From: Hoeflea_A sp965228435
GTDB taxonomy: Bacteria; Pseudomonadota; Alphaproteobacteria; Rhizobiales; Rhizobiaceae
NCBI GenBank assembly: GCA_965228435.1
Contig: OZ245818.1
Span: 3,534,001-3,598,000, forward strand
Direction of reading: 5' to 3'
DNA: 64,000 nt
In this document: piece by piece, positions 16,697 through 25,201 of the stretch
How positions within the stretch are numbered: the first letter of the stretch is position 1
Layout of the letters: every line of letters begins with the position of its first letter
Made by a program: the position numbers and the translations under genes
Notes under the pieces: generated by a model
Seen by the model: only the letters and a program-made list of their open reading frames with translations
The model's database searches: none
Told to the model about the DNA's origin: nothing

Positions 16697-16785
16697 CTCG
16701 AATATGCGGCATTTATTTAGAAAATGATAGGCTTAAGTTGACTGCGGAAACATCAATGCCTTCGGGCATCCAATGGAGAAGCAGC

Positions 16786-17088
16786 ATGACCTATTACTCA
16801 GTTCTCGCCGTCACCCCCACCAGCGAAGACTGGATCCCGGACTATATCGGACCGGCCAACGCACTGGTTGCCAAGCACGGCGGAAAATACCTCGCTCGCA
16901 CGGCCAGTCACGAACGCCTGGAAGGCGACGATGCCGGCGCTGCGCTTCGGATCGTCATTCAATGGCCTTCCAAGGAGGCCGCTGAAGCGTTCATGAGCGA
17001 TCCGGAATACGTTCCACATCTTCAGGCGCGCACAGCCGGGTCAAAAAGCGACCACTTCCTGATCGAGGGCAAGGACGATCTCGCCTGA
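16786..17088 (+). CDS. DUF1330 family protein
   Basis: A 100-residue alpha+beta-barrel-like protein. The C-terminal part LRIVIQWPSKEAAEAFMSDPEYVPHLQAR follows the DUF1330 pattern, a small dimeric ferredoxin-like fold. ATG 16786 is preceded by GGAGAA at good spacing; an earlier in-frame ATG at 16738 is not supported. First gene of a four-gene unit with an oxygenase-like protein, a flavin monooxygenase and an SDR. Function of DUF1330 members is generally unknown. Confidence 0.82.
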   Translation: MTYYSVLAVTPTSEDWIPDYIGPANALVAKHGGKYLARTASHERLEGDDAGAALRIVIQWPSKEAAEAFMSDPEYVPHLQARTAGSKSDHFLIEGKDDLA

Positions 17089-17125
17089 CGAGCCGTCGTT
17101 GAACCGTTACCGAGAGGGTTTCGAA

Positions 17126-17905
17126 ATGCGAACCACAGCCAACGTCAACTATCACGTCAACACCCCGGGTGAGCAGGCCTTTTACATCGACGCCAACGGC
17201 GAAACGGGCAACCTTGTCTCTCCAGAGCTCGATAGACGAAGCGTGCAGGTGACCGACCTGAGAAGCGACAGAGACGGCGTTGCATTTTTCCGCGACAGCG
17301 TTTGCTTTGCCGACAGCAAAACTGCTGTTGAGTCTTTCGACGAGGCGGACAACTGGCGTGAACCCTATGATCGTCAGCTGACGGATCTGCTGGCGCGAGA
17401 AATCGGCGCAAAGGAATCGATCATCTTCGATCACACGGTGCGGATCGACAGTGAAACGTCCGGACGCAAGCCAGCGCGAAACGTCCACGGAGACTACAGC
17501 GCCAGAGGCGCTCATCAGCGGCTAAGAGACGTTCTTGGCGAAGAGCGGGCGGCTGAGTGGGAAACGGGCCATTTCGGGTTCGTCAACGCCTGGCGGCCGA
17601 TCGGAAACCCGATCGTCAGCGCGCCGCTGGGCTTCGTCCGTCCCCGCTCGATTCGTCCGGAAGACTGGATCGACATCGACCTGGTCTATCCCGATCGCAA
17701 GGGGCACATTCTCGGGCTGGTTGAAAACCGCTCACACGAGTGGATCTACCTGTCGCGGATGACGCCGGACGAAATTGCGTTCTTCAATGTCTATGACAAC
17801 AGCGGCCTTCCGAGCATCGCTCACAGCGCGCTCGACCTGGTCGAGGATGCCGCGACGCGGACTCCGAGAGCCAGTATCGAGAGCCGCACCCTGGTCCGCT
17901 ATTAG
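17126..17905 (+). CDS. CmcJ/NvfI family oxidoreductase-like protein
   Basis: 259 residues. The family fingerprint is clear: ARNVHGDYSARGAHQRLRDVLG, then HFGFVNAWRPIGNPIVSAPLGFVRPRSI, then HEWIYLSRMTPDEIAFFNVYDNSG and a distal IAHSALD. These His and Asp residues match the presumed iron-binding set of CmcJ (cephamycin pathway) and fungal AsaB/NvfI enzymes. Members act in secondary metabolism, as oxygenases or isomerases. ATG 17126 has GAGAGGG upstream, better than the TTG at 17099. Lies 37 bases after the DUF1330 gene. Confidence 0.86.
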   Translation: MRTTANVNYHVNTPGEQAFYIDANGETGNLVSPELDRRSVQVTDLRSDRDGVAFFRDSVCFADSKTAVESFDEADNWREPYDRQLTDLLAREIGAKESIIFDHTVRIDSETSGRKPARNVHGDYSARGAHQRLRDVLGEERAAEWETGHFGFVNAWRPIGNPIVSAPLGFVRPRSIRPEDWIDIDLVYPDRKGHILGLVENRSHEWIYLSRMTPDEIAFFNVYDNSGLPSIAHSALDLVEDAATRTPRASIESRTLVRY

Positions 17906-17937
17906 CGGGCCGGGAATACCGCGAACGGAGCGTAAAC

Positions 17938-18906
17938 ATGTTGAAACATAACGATGATCTGGCCTTCGGGACGATCAATCGAGGCTTCAATTCCGTCTTC
18001 CGACCGAACCGGCTGAGCCTGGGTCTGGTGGTGCCGGTGGAAGCCTATGGCAACGCGCCGGTGCCGACCATGGTCCGGCATGTGGAGCGGGTGCAATTGG
18101 CCGAAGACCTTGGGTTTTCGGCAGTCTGGGTTCGCGACGTCCCCTTCAATGTGCCTTCCTTCGGGGATGCCGGCCAGATCTTCGATCCGTTCGTCTATCT
18201 GGGTTTGCTGGCAGGCAAGACCCGTGAGATCGCTCTGGGCGTCGCCAGCATCATCCTGCCGCTGCGGCATCCGGCTCATGTCGCCAAAGCGGCGGCGAGC
18301 ATCGATGTCCTGTCCGACGGACGGCTCGTCCTCGGTGTTGCATCCGGTGACAGACCCGAGGAATATCCGGCCCTCAACCTGCCCTTTGGAAGCCGTGGCG
18401 AGCGCTTTCGCGCCGGCTTCGATTATATCAGGCGCATGGGCCGGGACATGCCCGAGTTCGAGAGCATTTACGGCAGCCCGTCCGGTGGGATCGACATGCT
18501 TCCCAAGCCCGCTGCCGGGAAGCTTCCGCTGATGGTAACGGGTGGCAGCCAGCAGGATAACGATTGGATTGCTGCCAATGGGGACGGATGGATGATCTAT
18601 CCGCGCAACACCGCGATCCAGGCGCGGATCATCCACGATTGGCGGCAAAGAGTGTCGGCGGTCGGTGCCGCGCCGAAACCGGTTATGCAGCCGCTTTATG
18701 TTGATCTCGACGAGGATCCGCAGGCACCGCCTCAGCGAATTCACCTGGGGTTTCGCGTCGGAACCCACCATCTTCGCGGTTATCTGAAATCGCTGGAAAA
18801 AATCGGTGTCAACCACGTGGCGCTGAACCTGCGGTTCAATGAAGCCGATACGGAAACAACGCTCAAACGTCTGGCAAATCAAATCCTGCCGGACTTCCAA
18901 GCTTGA
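17938..18906 (+). CDS. Luciferase-like (LLM class) flavin-dependent oxidoreductase
   Basis: 322 residues with the bacterial-luciferase TIM-barrel pattern: LSLGLVVPVEAYGNAPVPTM at the first strand, AEDLGFSAVWVRDVPF, IALGVASIILPLRHPAHVAKAAASIDVLSDGRLVLGVASG, and the flavin-contact region LMVTGGSQQDNDWIAANGDGWMIYP. Uses reduced FMN or F420 to oxidise a small molecule; alphaproteobacterial members normally use FMNH2. GGAG precedes ATG 17938. It sits between the CmcJ-like gene and the SDR gene in one orientation, so the three probably act on the same compound. Confidence 0.9.
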   Translation: MLKHNDDLAFGTINRGFNSVFRPNRLSLGLVVPVEAYGNAPVPTMVRHVERVQLAEDLGFSAVWVRDVPFNVPSFGDAGQIFDPFVYLGLLAGKTREIALGVASIILPLRHPAHVAKAAASIDVLSDGRLVLGVASGDRPEEYPALNLPFGSRGERFRAGFDYIRRMGRDMPEFESIYGSPSGGIDMLPKPAAGKLPLMVTGGSQQDNDWIAANGDGWMIYPRNTAIQARIIHDWRQRVSAVGAAPKPVMQPLYVDLDEDPQAPPQRIHLGFRVGTHHLRGYLKSLEKIGVNHVALNLRFNEADTETTLKRLANQILPDFQA

Positions 18907-18918
18907 GAAAGAACTGAG

Positions 18919-19719
18919 ATGCAAAAAACCATTCTGATTACAGGCGCAACCGACGGCATCGGTTTGGAGACAGCCAAATTGCTGGCCGCAAAAGGCCATC
19001 AGGTGCTGTTGCACGGACGCAACCCGAAGAAGCTCGAGGCGGCGGTGGCAGCGCTTGCAACGACCCAAGCCGTGGATACCTACACCGCTGATCTGTCGCG
19101 GATGTCCGAGGTCGAGTCTCTGGCCGAGTCGGTTATACAAAAGCATCCGCGGCTCGATGTGCTGATCAACAATGCTGGCATCTTCGGCACACCGGATCCG
19201 ACTACCGAAGACGGTCTCGACGTGCGCTTCGCCGTCAACACCATCGCCCCCTACCTGTTGACGCAGCGTCTGCTGCCGTCGATGGACCGAAGCGGGCGGG
19301 TAGTCAATCTTTCGTCGGCTGCCCAGGCTCCCGTCGACGTGCAGGCGCTGGCTGGGCGGGTCGGTCTGTCCGACAATGCGGCTTATGCCCAAAGCAAGTT
19401 GGCGCTGACCATGTGGTCTCGCAATATGGGGCGGGTGCTCAAAGACAATGGCCCGGTGGTCGTCGCGGTGAATCCGGGCTCGTTGCTGGGCAGCAAAATG
19501 GTGAAGCAGGCTTACGGAATTCCCGGTGGTGACCTGCTTATCGGGGCCGAGATACTCGTCCGTGCCGCGCTCGACGAAGAATTCATGTGGGCGTCCGGGC
19601 AATATTTCGACAATGACTCGGGCCGCTTTGCGTCTCCTCATCCGGATGCGCTCGACGAGCGAAAGTCGCAAGCGGTCATCGATGGCATCGATGCTTTTCT
19701 GACCGGATTGGTTCGCTAG
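18919..19719 (+). CDS. Short-chain dehydrogenase/reductase
   Basis: 266 residues. Rossmann start TILITGATDGIGLETAKLL (TGxxxGIG), NNAG at INNAGIFG, and the catalytic YxxxK in AAYAQSKLALT with an upstream Ser in NLSSAAQ. NAD(P)-dependent alcohol/ketone conversion is expected. It starts 12 bases after the monooxygenase stop, so it is the last gene of the four-gene operon. Confidence 0.92.
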   Translation: MQKTILITGATDGIGLETAKLLAAKGHQVLLHGRNPKKLEAAVAALATTQAVDTYTADLSRMSEVESLAESVIQKHPRLDVLINNAGIFGTPDPTTEDGLDVRFAVNTIAPYLLTQRLLPSMDRSGRVVNLSSAAQAPVDVQALAGRVGLSDNAAYAQSKLALTMWSRNMGRVLKDNGPVVVAVNPGSLLGSKMVKQAYGIPGGDLLIGAEILVRAALDEEFMWASGQYFDNDSGRFASPHPDALDERKSQAVIDGIDAFLTGLVR

Positions 19720-19752
19720 TTCGAACGGCCGTCGAAGGTACAAGTTCTCGGC

Positions 19753-19787
19753 AACATTCTGGAATGTTTGAGGATTCGAATTGAATC
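19753..19787. repeat. Two small inverted repeats after the SDR gene
   Basis: AACATTC-TG-GAATGTT at 19753-19768 is a perfect 7-bp stem. GATTC-GAATT-GAATC follows at 19773-19787. Together they lie between the SDR stop and the gntR promoter and could act as a weak terminator or protein site. Confidence 0.35.
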
Positions 19788-19816
19788 TCAGGGCAGGCTT
19801 GACTCATGGAGCGAGT

Positions 19817-19845
19817 GAACCAATTATAATTTGGTTCGCGACCAA
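19817..19845. promoter_or_regulatory. GntR operator overlapping a TATAAT -10 box
   Basis: GAACCAA (19817-19823) and TTGGTTC (19831-19837) form a perfect inverted repeat around a 7-base centre that contains TATAAT at 19825-19830. A third half-site ACCAA lies at 19841-19845, giving a second overlapping inverted repeat with TTGGT. The site is 33 bases upstream of the gntR start, as expected for autorepression of the operon promoter. Confidence 0.65.
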
Positions 19846-19877
19846 TCGTGAAATGATCCGCCTGCTGGAGAATCCCT

Positions 19878-20582
19878 TTGCCCTCCGACGCCGTTGCCCT
19901 TTCGGAAGATCAAAAGGTCGTTGCCACGCTGCGCGACATGATCGAAGAATGGCGGCTGCCGGACGATGGGCGCCTGCCGACGGAGCGCGAGCTTGCGGCC
20001 GAACTGGGAACCGGCCGTCGCTGCGTGCGCCGTGCCTTGGATTCGCTTGAGACCGAAGGACTGATCTGGCGCAAGCAGGGCAAAGGCACATTTGCGGGAC
20101 AACCGCCGGATCCCACTGGCGTTCTTGCCGCCGAAATCGCCTCTGAAGTTGACCCGATGGTCGCCATGGAAGCGCGGCTTTGCATCGAGCCGGCGCTGGC
20201 TGAACTGTGCGCGCTGCGTGCCACTGGCGAGGACGTGGTTCGGCTGCGTCAACTCTGCGAGCGGGCGGCGCATCCGACCGATGCCAATGCGGCGGAGCTG
20301 TGGGACGGGGCCCTGCACCGGCTGATCGCCCGCATCGCCGGCAATCGCATCATGCTGACAACCTTCTCGCTGCTTGACGAAGTGCGCATGGGTGAAGACT
20401 GGCAGCTCAAGCGCCACCGTGCCAGATCGCCGGAAACGATGGCGCTCTACGACACACAGCACCGGAAAATCGTCGACGCCATCGAAGCCCGCGACGGGCC
20501 GGCGGCGGCGGCGGCCATGAAAACGCACCTGCTGGCGCTCTCCGAAAACCTCAAGCGAGCCATAGACAAGGGGTCGACATGA
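19878..20582 (+). CDS. GntR/FadR family transcriptional regulator (FCD domain)
   Basis: 234 residues. Winged helix: LPTERELAAELGTGRRCVRRALDSLETEGLIWRKQGKGTFAGQPP. The C-terminal all-alpha FCD-like domain begins at VDPMVAMEARLCIEPALAELCALRATGEDV, with His residues placed as in metal-binding FCD members (LHRLIARIAGN and MKTHLL). The start is a TTG at 19878 with GGAG 8 bases upstream. It is first in the peptide-transport operon, overlaps the next gene by 4 bases, and probably represses it through the site at 19817-19845. Confidence 0.9.
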   Translation: MPSDAVALSEDQKVVATLRDMIEEWRLPDDGRLPTERELAAELGTGRRCVRRALDSLETEGLIWRKQGKGTFAGQPPDPTGVLAAEIASEVDPMVAMEARLCIEPALAELCALRATGEDVVRLRQLCERAAHPTDANAAELWDGALHRLIARIAGNRIMLTTFSLLDEVRMGEDWQLKRHRARSPETMALYDTQHRKIVDAIEARDGPAAAAAMKTHLLALSENLKRAIDKGST

Positions 20583-21589
20583 CCGAGGGCCGCGACCCGC
20601 TGCTCGATGTCCGGAACCTGTCGATCCGACTCGACGGCGCGCCGCAGGCCATTGTCGACGATGTATCCTTTTCCCTGGCAGCCGGAGAAACGCTGTGCAT
20701 TGTTGGCGAGTCCGGCTGTGGCAAGAGCCTCTCCGCTCTGGCGTTGATGAGACTGCTTGCAACGCCTCCACTGCATATATCAAGCGGAACGGCTCGGATT
20801 CTCGGAACGGACCTGTTTGCTGCCGACGCGGAAGCGCTGCGCAAGTTGCGTGGCGATCAGGTGGCCATGATTTTCCAGGAGCCGATGACGTCCCTCAATC
20901 CAGCGTTGCGGATCGGCGAACAGATTGCCGAAGCTGTAAGGGAACATCGCGGCGTCGGTGCGGAAGAAGCCCAGGCCCGGGCGCTTGAGATGCTCGAACG
21001 GGTTCGCATTCCGGCAGCCGAAAAGCGGTTGCACGAATATCCGCATCAATTGTCCGGCGGCATGCGCCAGCGGGCAATGATTGCGATGGCGCTCGCCAAT
21101 GATCCGGCGCTGCTGATAGCCGACGAGCCGACCACGGCGCTCGATGTCACCATACAAGCGCAGATTCTCGATCTCATGCGCACGCTGGTTTCCGAAACCG
21201 GTGCGGCACTGATCCTCATCACCCACGATCTCGGTGTCGTCGCAGAAATGGCCGACCAGGTGGCCGTCATGTATGCGGGACGGATTGTTGAATCGGGTCC
21301 TGTCGAACAGATTTTTGACGATCCACAGCACCCGTACACTCTTGGCCTGATGGGATCGATGCCATCGCTCAGCGGCGATCGGGAACGGTTGGTGACGATC
21401 GCCGGTCGTGTTCCGACCCCGTTCGATATGCCGGTCGGATGCCGCTTCGCGGCGCGATGCCCATTTGCCGTGGATCAGTGCGGCGAGCGCCCGGCTCTGA
21501 AGGACGTTGCGCCCGACCACGCTGTCGCCTGCTGGCGGGCCCCGTTGGAAAACACGGTCGAGGTTGAACGGGAGGTGCAGATCGCATGA
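20579..21589 (+). CDS. Dipeptide/oligopeptide ABC transporter ATP-binding protein (DppD-like)
   Basis: 336 residues. Walker A GESGCGKSLSAL, signature LSGGMRQRAMIAMALANDP, Walker B LLIADEPTTALDVT, switch His in ITHDLGVV, then the oligopeptide/dipeptide C-terminal extension with the Cys-rich VGCRFAARCPFAVDQCGERP. One of the two ATPases that power the importer in the inner membrane. ATGA overlaps with both gntR and the next gene. Confidence 0.95.
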   Translation: MTEGRDPLLDVRNLSIRLDGAPQAIVDDVSFSLAAGETLCIVGESGCGKSLSALALMRLLATPPLHISSGTARILGTDLFAADAEALRKLRGDQVAMIFQEPMTSLNPALRIGEQIAEAVREHRGVGAEEAQARALEMLERVRIPAAEKRLHEYPHQLSGGMRQRAMIAMALANDPALLIADEPTTALDVTIQAQILDLMRTLVSETGAALILITHDLGVVAEMADQVAVMYAGRIVESGPVEQIFDDPQHPYTLGLMGSMPSLSGDRERLVTIAGRVPTPFDMPVGCRFAARCPFAVDQCGERPALKDVAPDHAVACWRAPLENTVEVEREVQIA

Positions 21590-22686
21590 GCGACGACCGC
21601 ATCATCCTGGAAGCTCGCTCTCTGGAGAAGCAGTTCGTAATCAAGAAGCCGCTCTTCGGCGAACCGACGGTGGTGCGCGCGGTGGATGGAGTCGATCTGT
21701 CGATCCGCAGCGGCGAGACATTTGCGATTGTCGGCGAATCCGGTTGCGGGAAGTCGACCCTCGCGAGGGTTCTCATTCGGCTGATCGAGCCATCGGGTGG
21801 CCAGGCGGTTTATGACGGAACGGACATCGGGTCGCTGAGCGACGATGAACTGCGGCGCTTGCGTCGCGACATCCAGTTCATTTTCCAGGATCCGTTCTCG
21901 TCGCTCAATCCGACGATGACGGTTGGCGCGCTGATCGAGGAGCCGCTTCGCACCCACGGCATTGGCGATGCCGCCTCGCGGCGCGCGACCGTGGCGCGCT
22001 TGCTTTCGAGGGTTGGCCTGCGGCCAGAGCACGCCGACCGCTATCCGCACGAATTCTCCGGTGGCCAGAGACAACGCATCGGCATTGCCCGCGCCCTGGC
22101 ACCCGGACCGAAGGTGCTGATCGGTGACGAGCCGGTGAGCGCGCTCGATGTGTCGATCCAGGCCCAGGTGGTGAACATACTCGAAGATCTGAAGCAGGAA
22201 TTCGGCCTGACGCTGATCGTCATTGCCCATGACCTTGCCGTGATCCGGCACATGTCCGATCGGGTCGCGGTCATGTATCTGGGCGAAATCGTCGAGCTGG
22301 CTGAAACCGATCAGCTTTTCGAGCAGCCGCTGCACCCCTACACCGAGGCTCTGCTGACGGCGATCCCCATGCCGGCGGTGGGTGGCGGCAAGGCCAGGGT
22401 GGCGATCGAGGGCGATCCGCCGAACCCGATCGCGCCACCCTCCGGATGCCGATTTCACACCCGTTGTCCCTATGCCGAGAAACGCTGTGCCACAGAACGT
22501 CCGGCGCTCCAGGACATGGGCTCAGGCCGCAAGACGGCCTGCCATTTCGCCGGCTCGCTGCCGCTCAAGGGCGTTCGCTCAGGCGCGGCGAAGCGGGGCG
22601 AGGCCGCCGAGCGCCGCTTTGCGCTCTACCGTGAGGCCCGCGCTGCAATGAATACGCAACCAAGTCTGTCCAACAGAGAGGAGTAA
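21586..22686 (+). CDS. Dipeptide/oligopeptide ABC transporter ATP-binding protein (DppF-like)
   Basis: 366 residues, partner of the preceding ATPase. Walker A GESGCGKSTLARVLIRL, signature FSGGQRQRIGIARALAPGP, Walker B LIGDEPVSALDVS, and C-terminal GCRFHTRCPYAEKRC. The last 40 or so residues (GAAKRGEAAERRFALY) are an extra tail beyond the usual end. It starts within the stop of the upstream ATPase gene. Confidence 0.95.
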   Translation: MSDDRIILEARSLEKQFVIKKPLFGEPTVVRAVDGVDLSIRSGETFAIVGESGCGKSTLARVLIRLIEPSGGQAVYDGTDIGSLSDDELRRLRRDIQFIFQDPFSSLNPTMTVGALIEEPLRTHGIGDAASRRATVARLLSRVGLRPEHADRYPHEFSGGQRQRIGIARALAPGPKVLIGDEPVSALDVSIQAQVVNILEDLKQEFGLTLIVIAHDLAVIRHMSDRVAVMYLGEIVELAETDQLFEQPLHPYTEALLTAIPMPAVGGGKARVAIEGDPPNPIAPPSGCRFHTRCPYAEKRCATERPALQDMGSGRKTACHFAGSLPLKGVRSGAAKRGEAAERRFALYREARAAMNTQPSLSNREE

Positions 22687-22691
22687 CACCC

Positions 22692-24203
22692 ATGCGTACC
22701 GCCAAAACCATCAGCCTAGCGGTCTGTCTCGCGCTCAGCGCGGGCCTTGCCCAGGCCAAGGATTTCCGGATCGGACTGCAGGAAGACCCGGATGTTCTCG
22801 ACCCGGACCAATCGCGGACCTTCGTCGGCCGGATCGTCTACGCGTCGCTTTGCGACAAGCTGGTCGACATTACGCCCGACCTCAAGATCATTCCGTCGCT
22901 GGCCACCGGCTGGGAGTGGAGCCCCGACGGCAAAGAACTGACCATGACGTTGCGCGATGACGTGGTGTTTCATGACGGCACCCCGTTCAACGCGCAGGCT
23001 GTTGCCGCGAACATGGATCGCTCCAAGAACATGGAGACCAGCCGGCGCAAGTCCGAGGTCAAGTCGATCGAAAGCTGGGAAGTTGTGGACGACCACACGA
23101 TCAAACTCAAACTGACGCAACCGGACGCGACCCTGATCGCCCAGTTTGCCGACCGCTCCGGCATGATGCTGTCTCCGACGGCCTTCGAGAAGGCGGGTGA
23201 GGATTTCGGCCTGGCGCCGGTCTGTGCCGGTCCGTTCAAGTTCGTCGAACGCATCCAGCAGGACAGGATCGTGCTGGAGAAGTTCGATGACTATTATCGC
23301 GCCGATGAAATCAACTTCGACACGGTGACGTTCCTGCCGATTCCGGACACCACCGTGCGTCTGGCCAACCTGCGGGCGGGCGATCTCGACATGCTCGAGC
23401 GTCTTGCCGCCACCGATGTGGGCTCCGTCGAAAAGGACGACGGCCTGCAACTGGAGAAGGCCACGTCGCTCGGCTACCAGGGCATGACCATCAACGTCGC
23501 CAACGGCGAAGGGGCGAACAATCCGCTCGGTCAGAGCAATCTCGTTCGCCAGGCACTGTCCCATGCAATCGATCGCGGCGCACTCAACCAGGTGGTCTTC
23601 GAGGGCGCTTTCGCGACCGGCAACCAGCCGTTCTCTCCGGCTTCACCCTGGTACAACTCGGCCTTTCCGGTGCCCGAGCGTGACGTTGCCAAGGCCAAGG
23701 AACTGCTTGCCGAGGCAGGCCATGCCGATGGCGTGACCATCGAGGTGCAAGTTGCCAACAACCCGGTGCAGACCCAGGTGATGCAGGTCATTCAGGCCAT
23801 GGCGGCGGAAGCCGGCATTTCCATCGAACTGGCCGCGAAGGAGTTTGCGACGCTGCTGGCCGATCAGTCGGCCGGCAACTATACCGCCAGCCAGATTGGC
23901 TGGTCGGGTCGCGTCGATCCGGACGGCAATATTCACCAGTTCATGACGACCGGCGGCGGTATCAACGATTCAAAATACTCGAATCCTGATATGGACCGGT
24001 ATCTTGACGATGCCCGGCTGTCGACCGATCCGGAACTGCGCAAGGCGAGCTACAACAATGCCATCGCGCTGCAGCAGCAGGACATGCCGATCATCTATCT
24101 CTACCATCCGGTATGGATCTGGGCGCTGGATGACGGCGTTTCCGGTTTCAATCCGTATCCGGACGGCATGATCCGCCTGCACGGCGTTTCCGCCGCGCAA
24201 TAG
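22692..24203 (+). CDS. Family 5 peptide/solute-binding protein (DppA-like)
   Basis: 503 residues with a signal peptide (TISLAVCLALSAGLAQA, cleaved around residue 23). The mature N-terminus KDFRIGLQEDPDVLDPDQSRTFVGRIVYASLCDKLVDITPDLKIIPSLATGWEWSPDGKELTMTLRDDVVFHDGTPFNAQ is the standard family 5 opening. Binds peptides or related solutes in the periplasm for the DppBCDF-type importer. AGAGAGGAG precedes ATG 22692. A perfect 10-bp GC hairpin follows the stop. Confidence 0.94.
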   Translation: MRTAKTISLAVCLALSAGLAQAKDFRIGLQEDPDVLDPDQSRTFVGRIVYASLCDKLVDITPDLKIIPSLATGWEWSPDGKELTMTLRDDVVFHDGTPFNAQAVAANMDRSKNMETSRRKSEVKSIESWEVVDDHTIKLKLTQPDATLIAQFADRSGMMLSPTAFEKAGEDFGLAPVCAGPFKFVERIQQDRIVLEKFDDYYRADEINFDTVTFLPIPDTTVRLANLRAGDLDMLERLAATDVGSVEKDDGLQLEKATSLGYQGMTINVANGEGANNPLGQSNLVRQALSHAIDRGALNQVVFEGAFATGNQPFSPASPWYNSAFPVPERDVAKAKELLAEAGHADGVTIEVQVANNPVQTQVMQVIQAMAAEAGISIELAAKEFATLLADQSAGNYTASQIGWSGRVDPDGNIHQFMTTGGGINDSKYSNPDMDRYLDDARLSTDPELRKASYNNAIALQQQDMPIIYLYHPVWIWALDDGVSGFNPYPDGMIRLHGVSAAQ

Positions 24204-24211
24204 CAACAACC

Positions 24212-24237
24212 GCCGGGCCCGTTTGTGCGGGCCCGGC
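24212..24237 (+). repeat. Intercistronic GC hairpin after the peptide-binding-protein gene
   Basis: GCCGGGCCCG (24212-24221) and CGGGCCCGGC (24228-24237) pair perfectly around TTTGTG. It lies in the 53-base gap between the binding-protein stop and the first permease gene. No T tract follows. Probably stabilises the upstream mRNA or causes partial read-through, giving more binding protein than permease. Confidence 0.7.
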
Positions 24238-24256
24238 CTCTCGGATGGTCTGACTC

Positions 24257-25201
24257 ATGCTCGGCTTTCTCGCCCGACGATTTCTGATTGCGATACCGAC
24301 GATCGTGCTGATCTCGGTCTTCGTGTTCGGCATGCAGAAACTGCTGCCGGGCGATCCGGTGCTCGTCATGGCGGGCGAGGAGCGTGATCCGGAGATCCTG
24401 GAAACGTTGCGGGAAAAGTACCGGCTTAACGACCCGGTTCCGATGCAATACCTGGCCTGGGTGGGCAACGCGCTGCGCGGTGATCTCGGCATCTCATTGC
24501 GCACCAACCAGCCAGTGCTGGAACTGATCGGCGAAAAGCTGCCGGTGACGATCCAACTCGCTGTCATGGCGCTGATTATCGCTATGCTGGTCGGAATTCC
24601 GGCCGGTGTCATATCGGCCTACAAGAAGGGCACCTGGGTGGACTGGGTGGCCAATGTCACCGCTTTGTCGGGGCTGTCGATCCCCAATTTCTGGCTCGGC
24701 ATCATGCTGATCCTGCTGGTGTCCGTGAACCTCGGCTGGCTGCCGGCGTCGGGCTACCTGCCGCTGTCGGAAGACCCGCTGCAATCGATCAAGACCATGT
24801 TGATGCCGGCCTTCGTGCTCGGAACCGGGATCGCAGCGACGCTCATGCGTCACACCCGCTCGGCGATGCTAAGCGTGCTCAAATCGGATTATGTGCGCAC
24901 CGCCCGCGCCAAGGGGCTGAAAGAACGGGCGGTGATCGTCAAACACGCGCTGCGAAATGCCCTGGTTCCGGTGGTCACCGTCCTGACTCTGATTTTTGGC
25001 GAGTTGCTGGCCGGCGCCGTGCTGACCGAGCAGATTTTCACCATTCCCGGCTTTGGCAAGCTGGTTGTCGATGCCGTGTTCAATCGCGACTACGCGGTGG
25101 TGCAGGGCATCGTGCTGTGCACCGGCATTGCCTTCATCTTCATGAACATTCTTGCCGATGCCGCCTATCGCATCCTCAATCCGCGAATGAGGGACGCATG
25201 A
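24257..25201 (+). CDS. Dipeptide ABC transporter permease (DppB-like)
   Basis: 314 residues with about six membrane helices. N-terminal LGFLARRFLIAIPTIVLISVFVFGMQKLLPGDP is the DppB hallmark; the EAA loop appears as DYVRTARAKGLKERAVIVKHALRNALVPVVT. ATGA overlap with the next permease at 25198. Forms half of the inner-membrane channel. Confidence 0.95.
   Translation: MLGFLARRFLIAIPTIVLISVFVFGMQKLLPGDPVLVMAGEERDPEILETLREKYRLNDPVPMQYLAWVGNALRGDLGISLRTNQPVLELIGEKLPVTIQLAVMALIIAMLVGIPAGVISAYKKGTWVDWVANVTALSGLSIPNFWLGIMLILLVSVNLGWLPASGYLPLSEDPLQSIKTMLMPAFVLGTGIAATLMRHTRSAMLSVLKSDYVRTARAKGLKERAVIVKHALRNALVPVVTVLTLIFGELLAGAVLTEQIFTIPGFGKLVVDAVFNRDYAVVQGIVLCTGIAFIFMNILADAAYRILNPRMRDA

Noticed and set aside
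17902..19743. A 613-residue minus-strand frame opposite the LLM and SDR genes
   Set aside because: Both plus-strand genes have clear motifs and ribosome sites; the antisense product is low complexity and unrecognisable.
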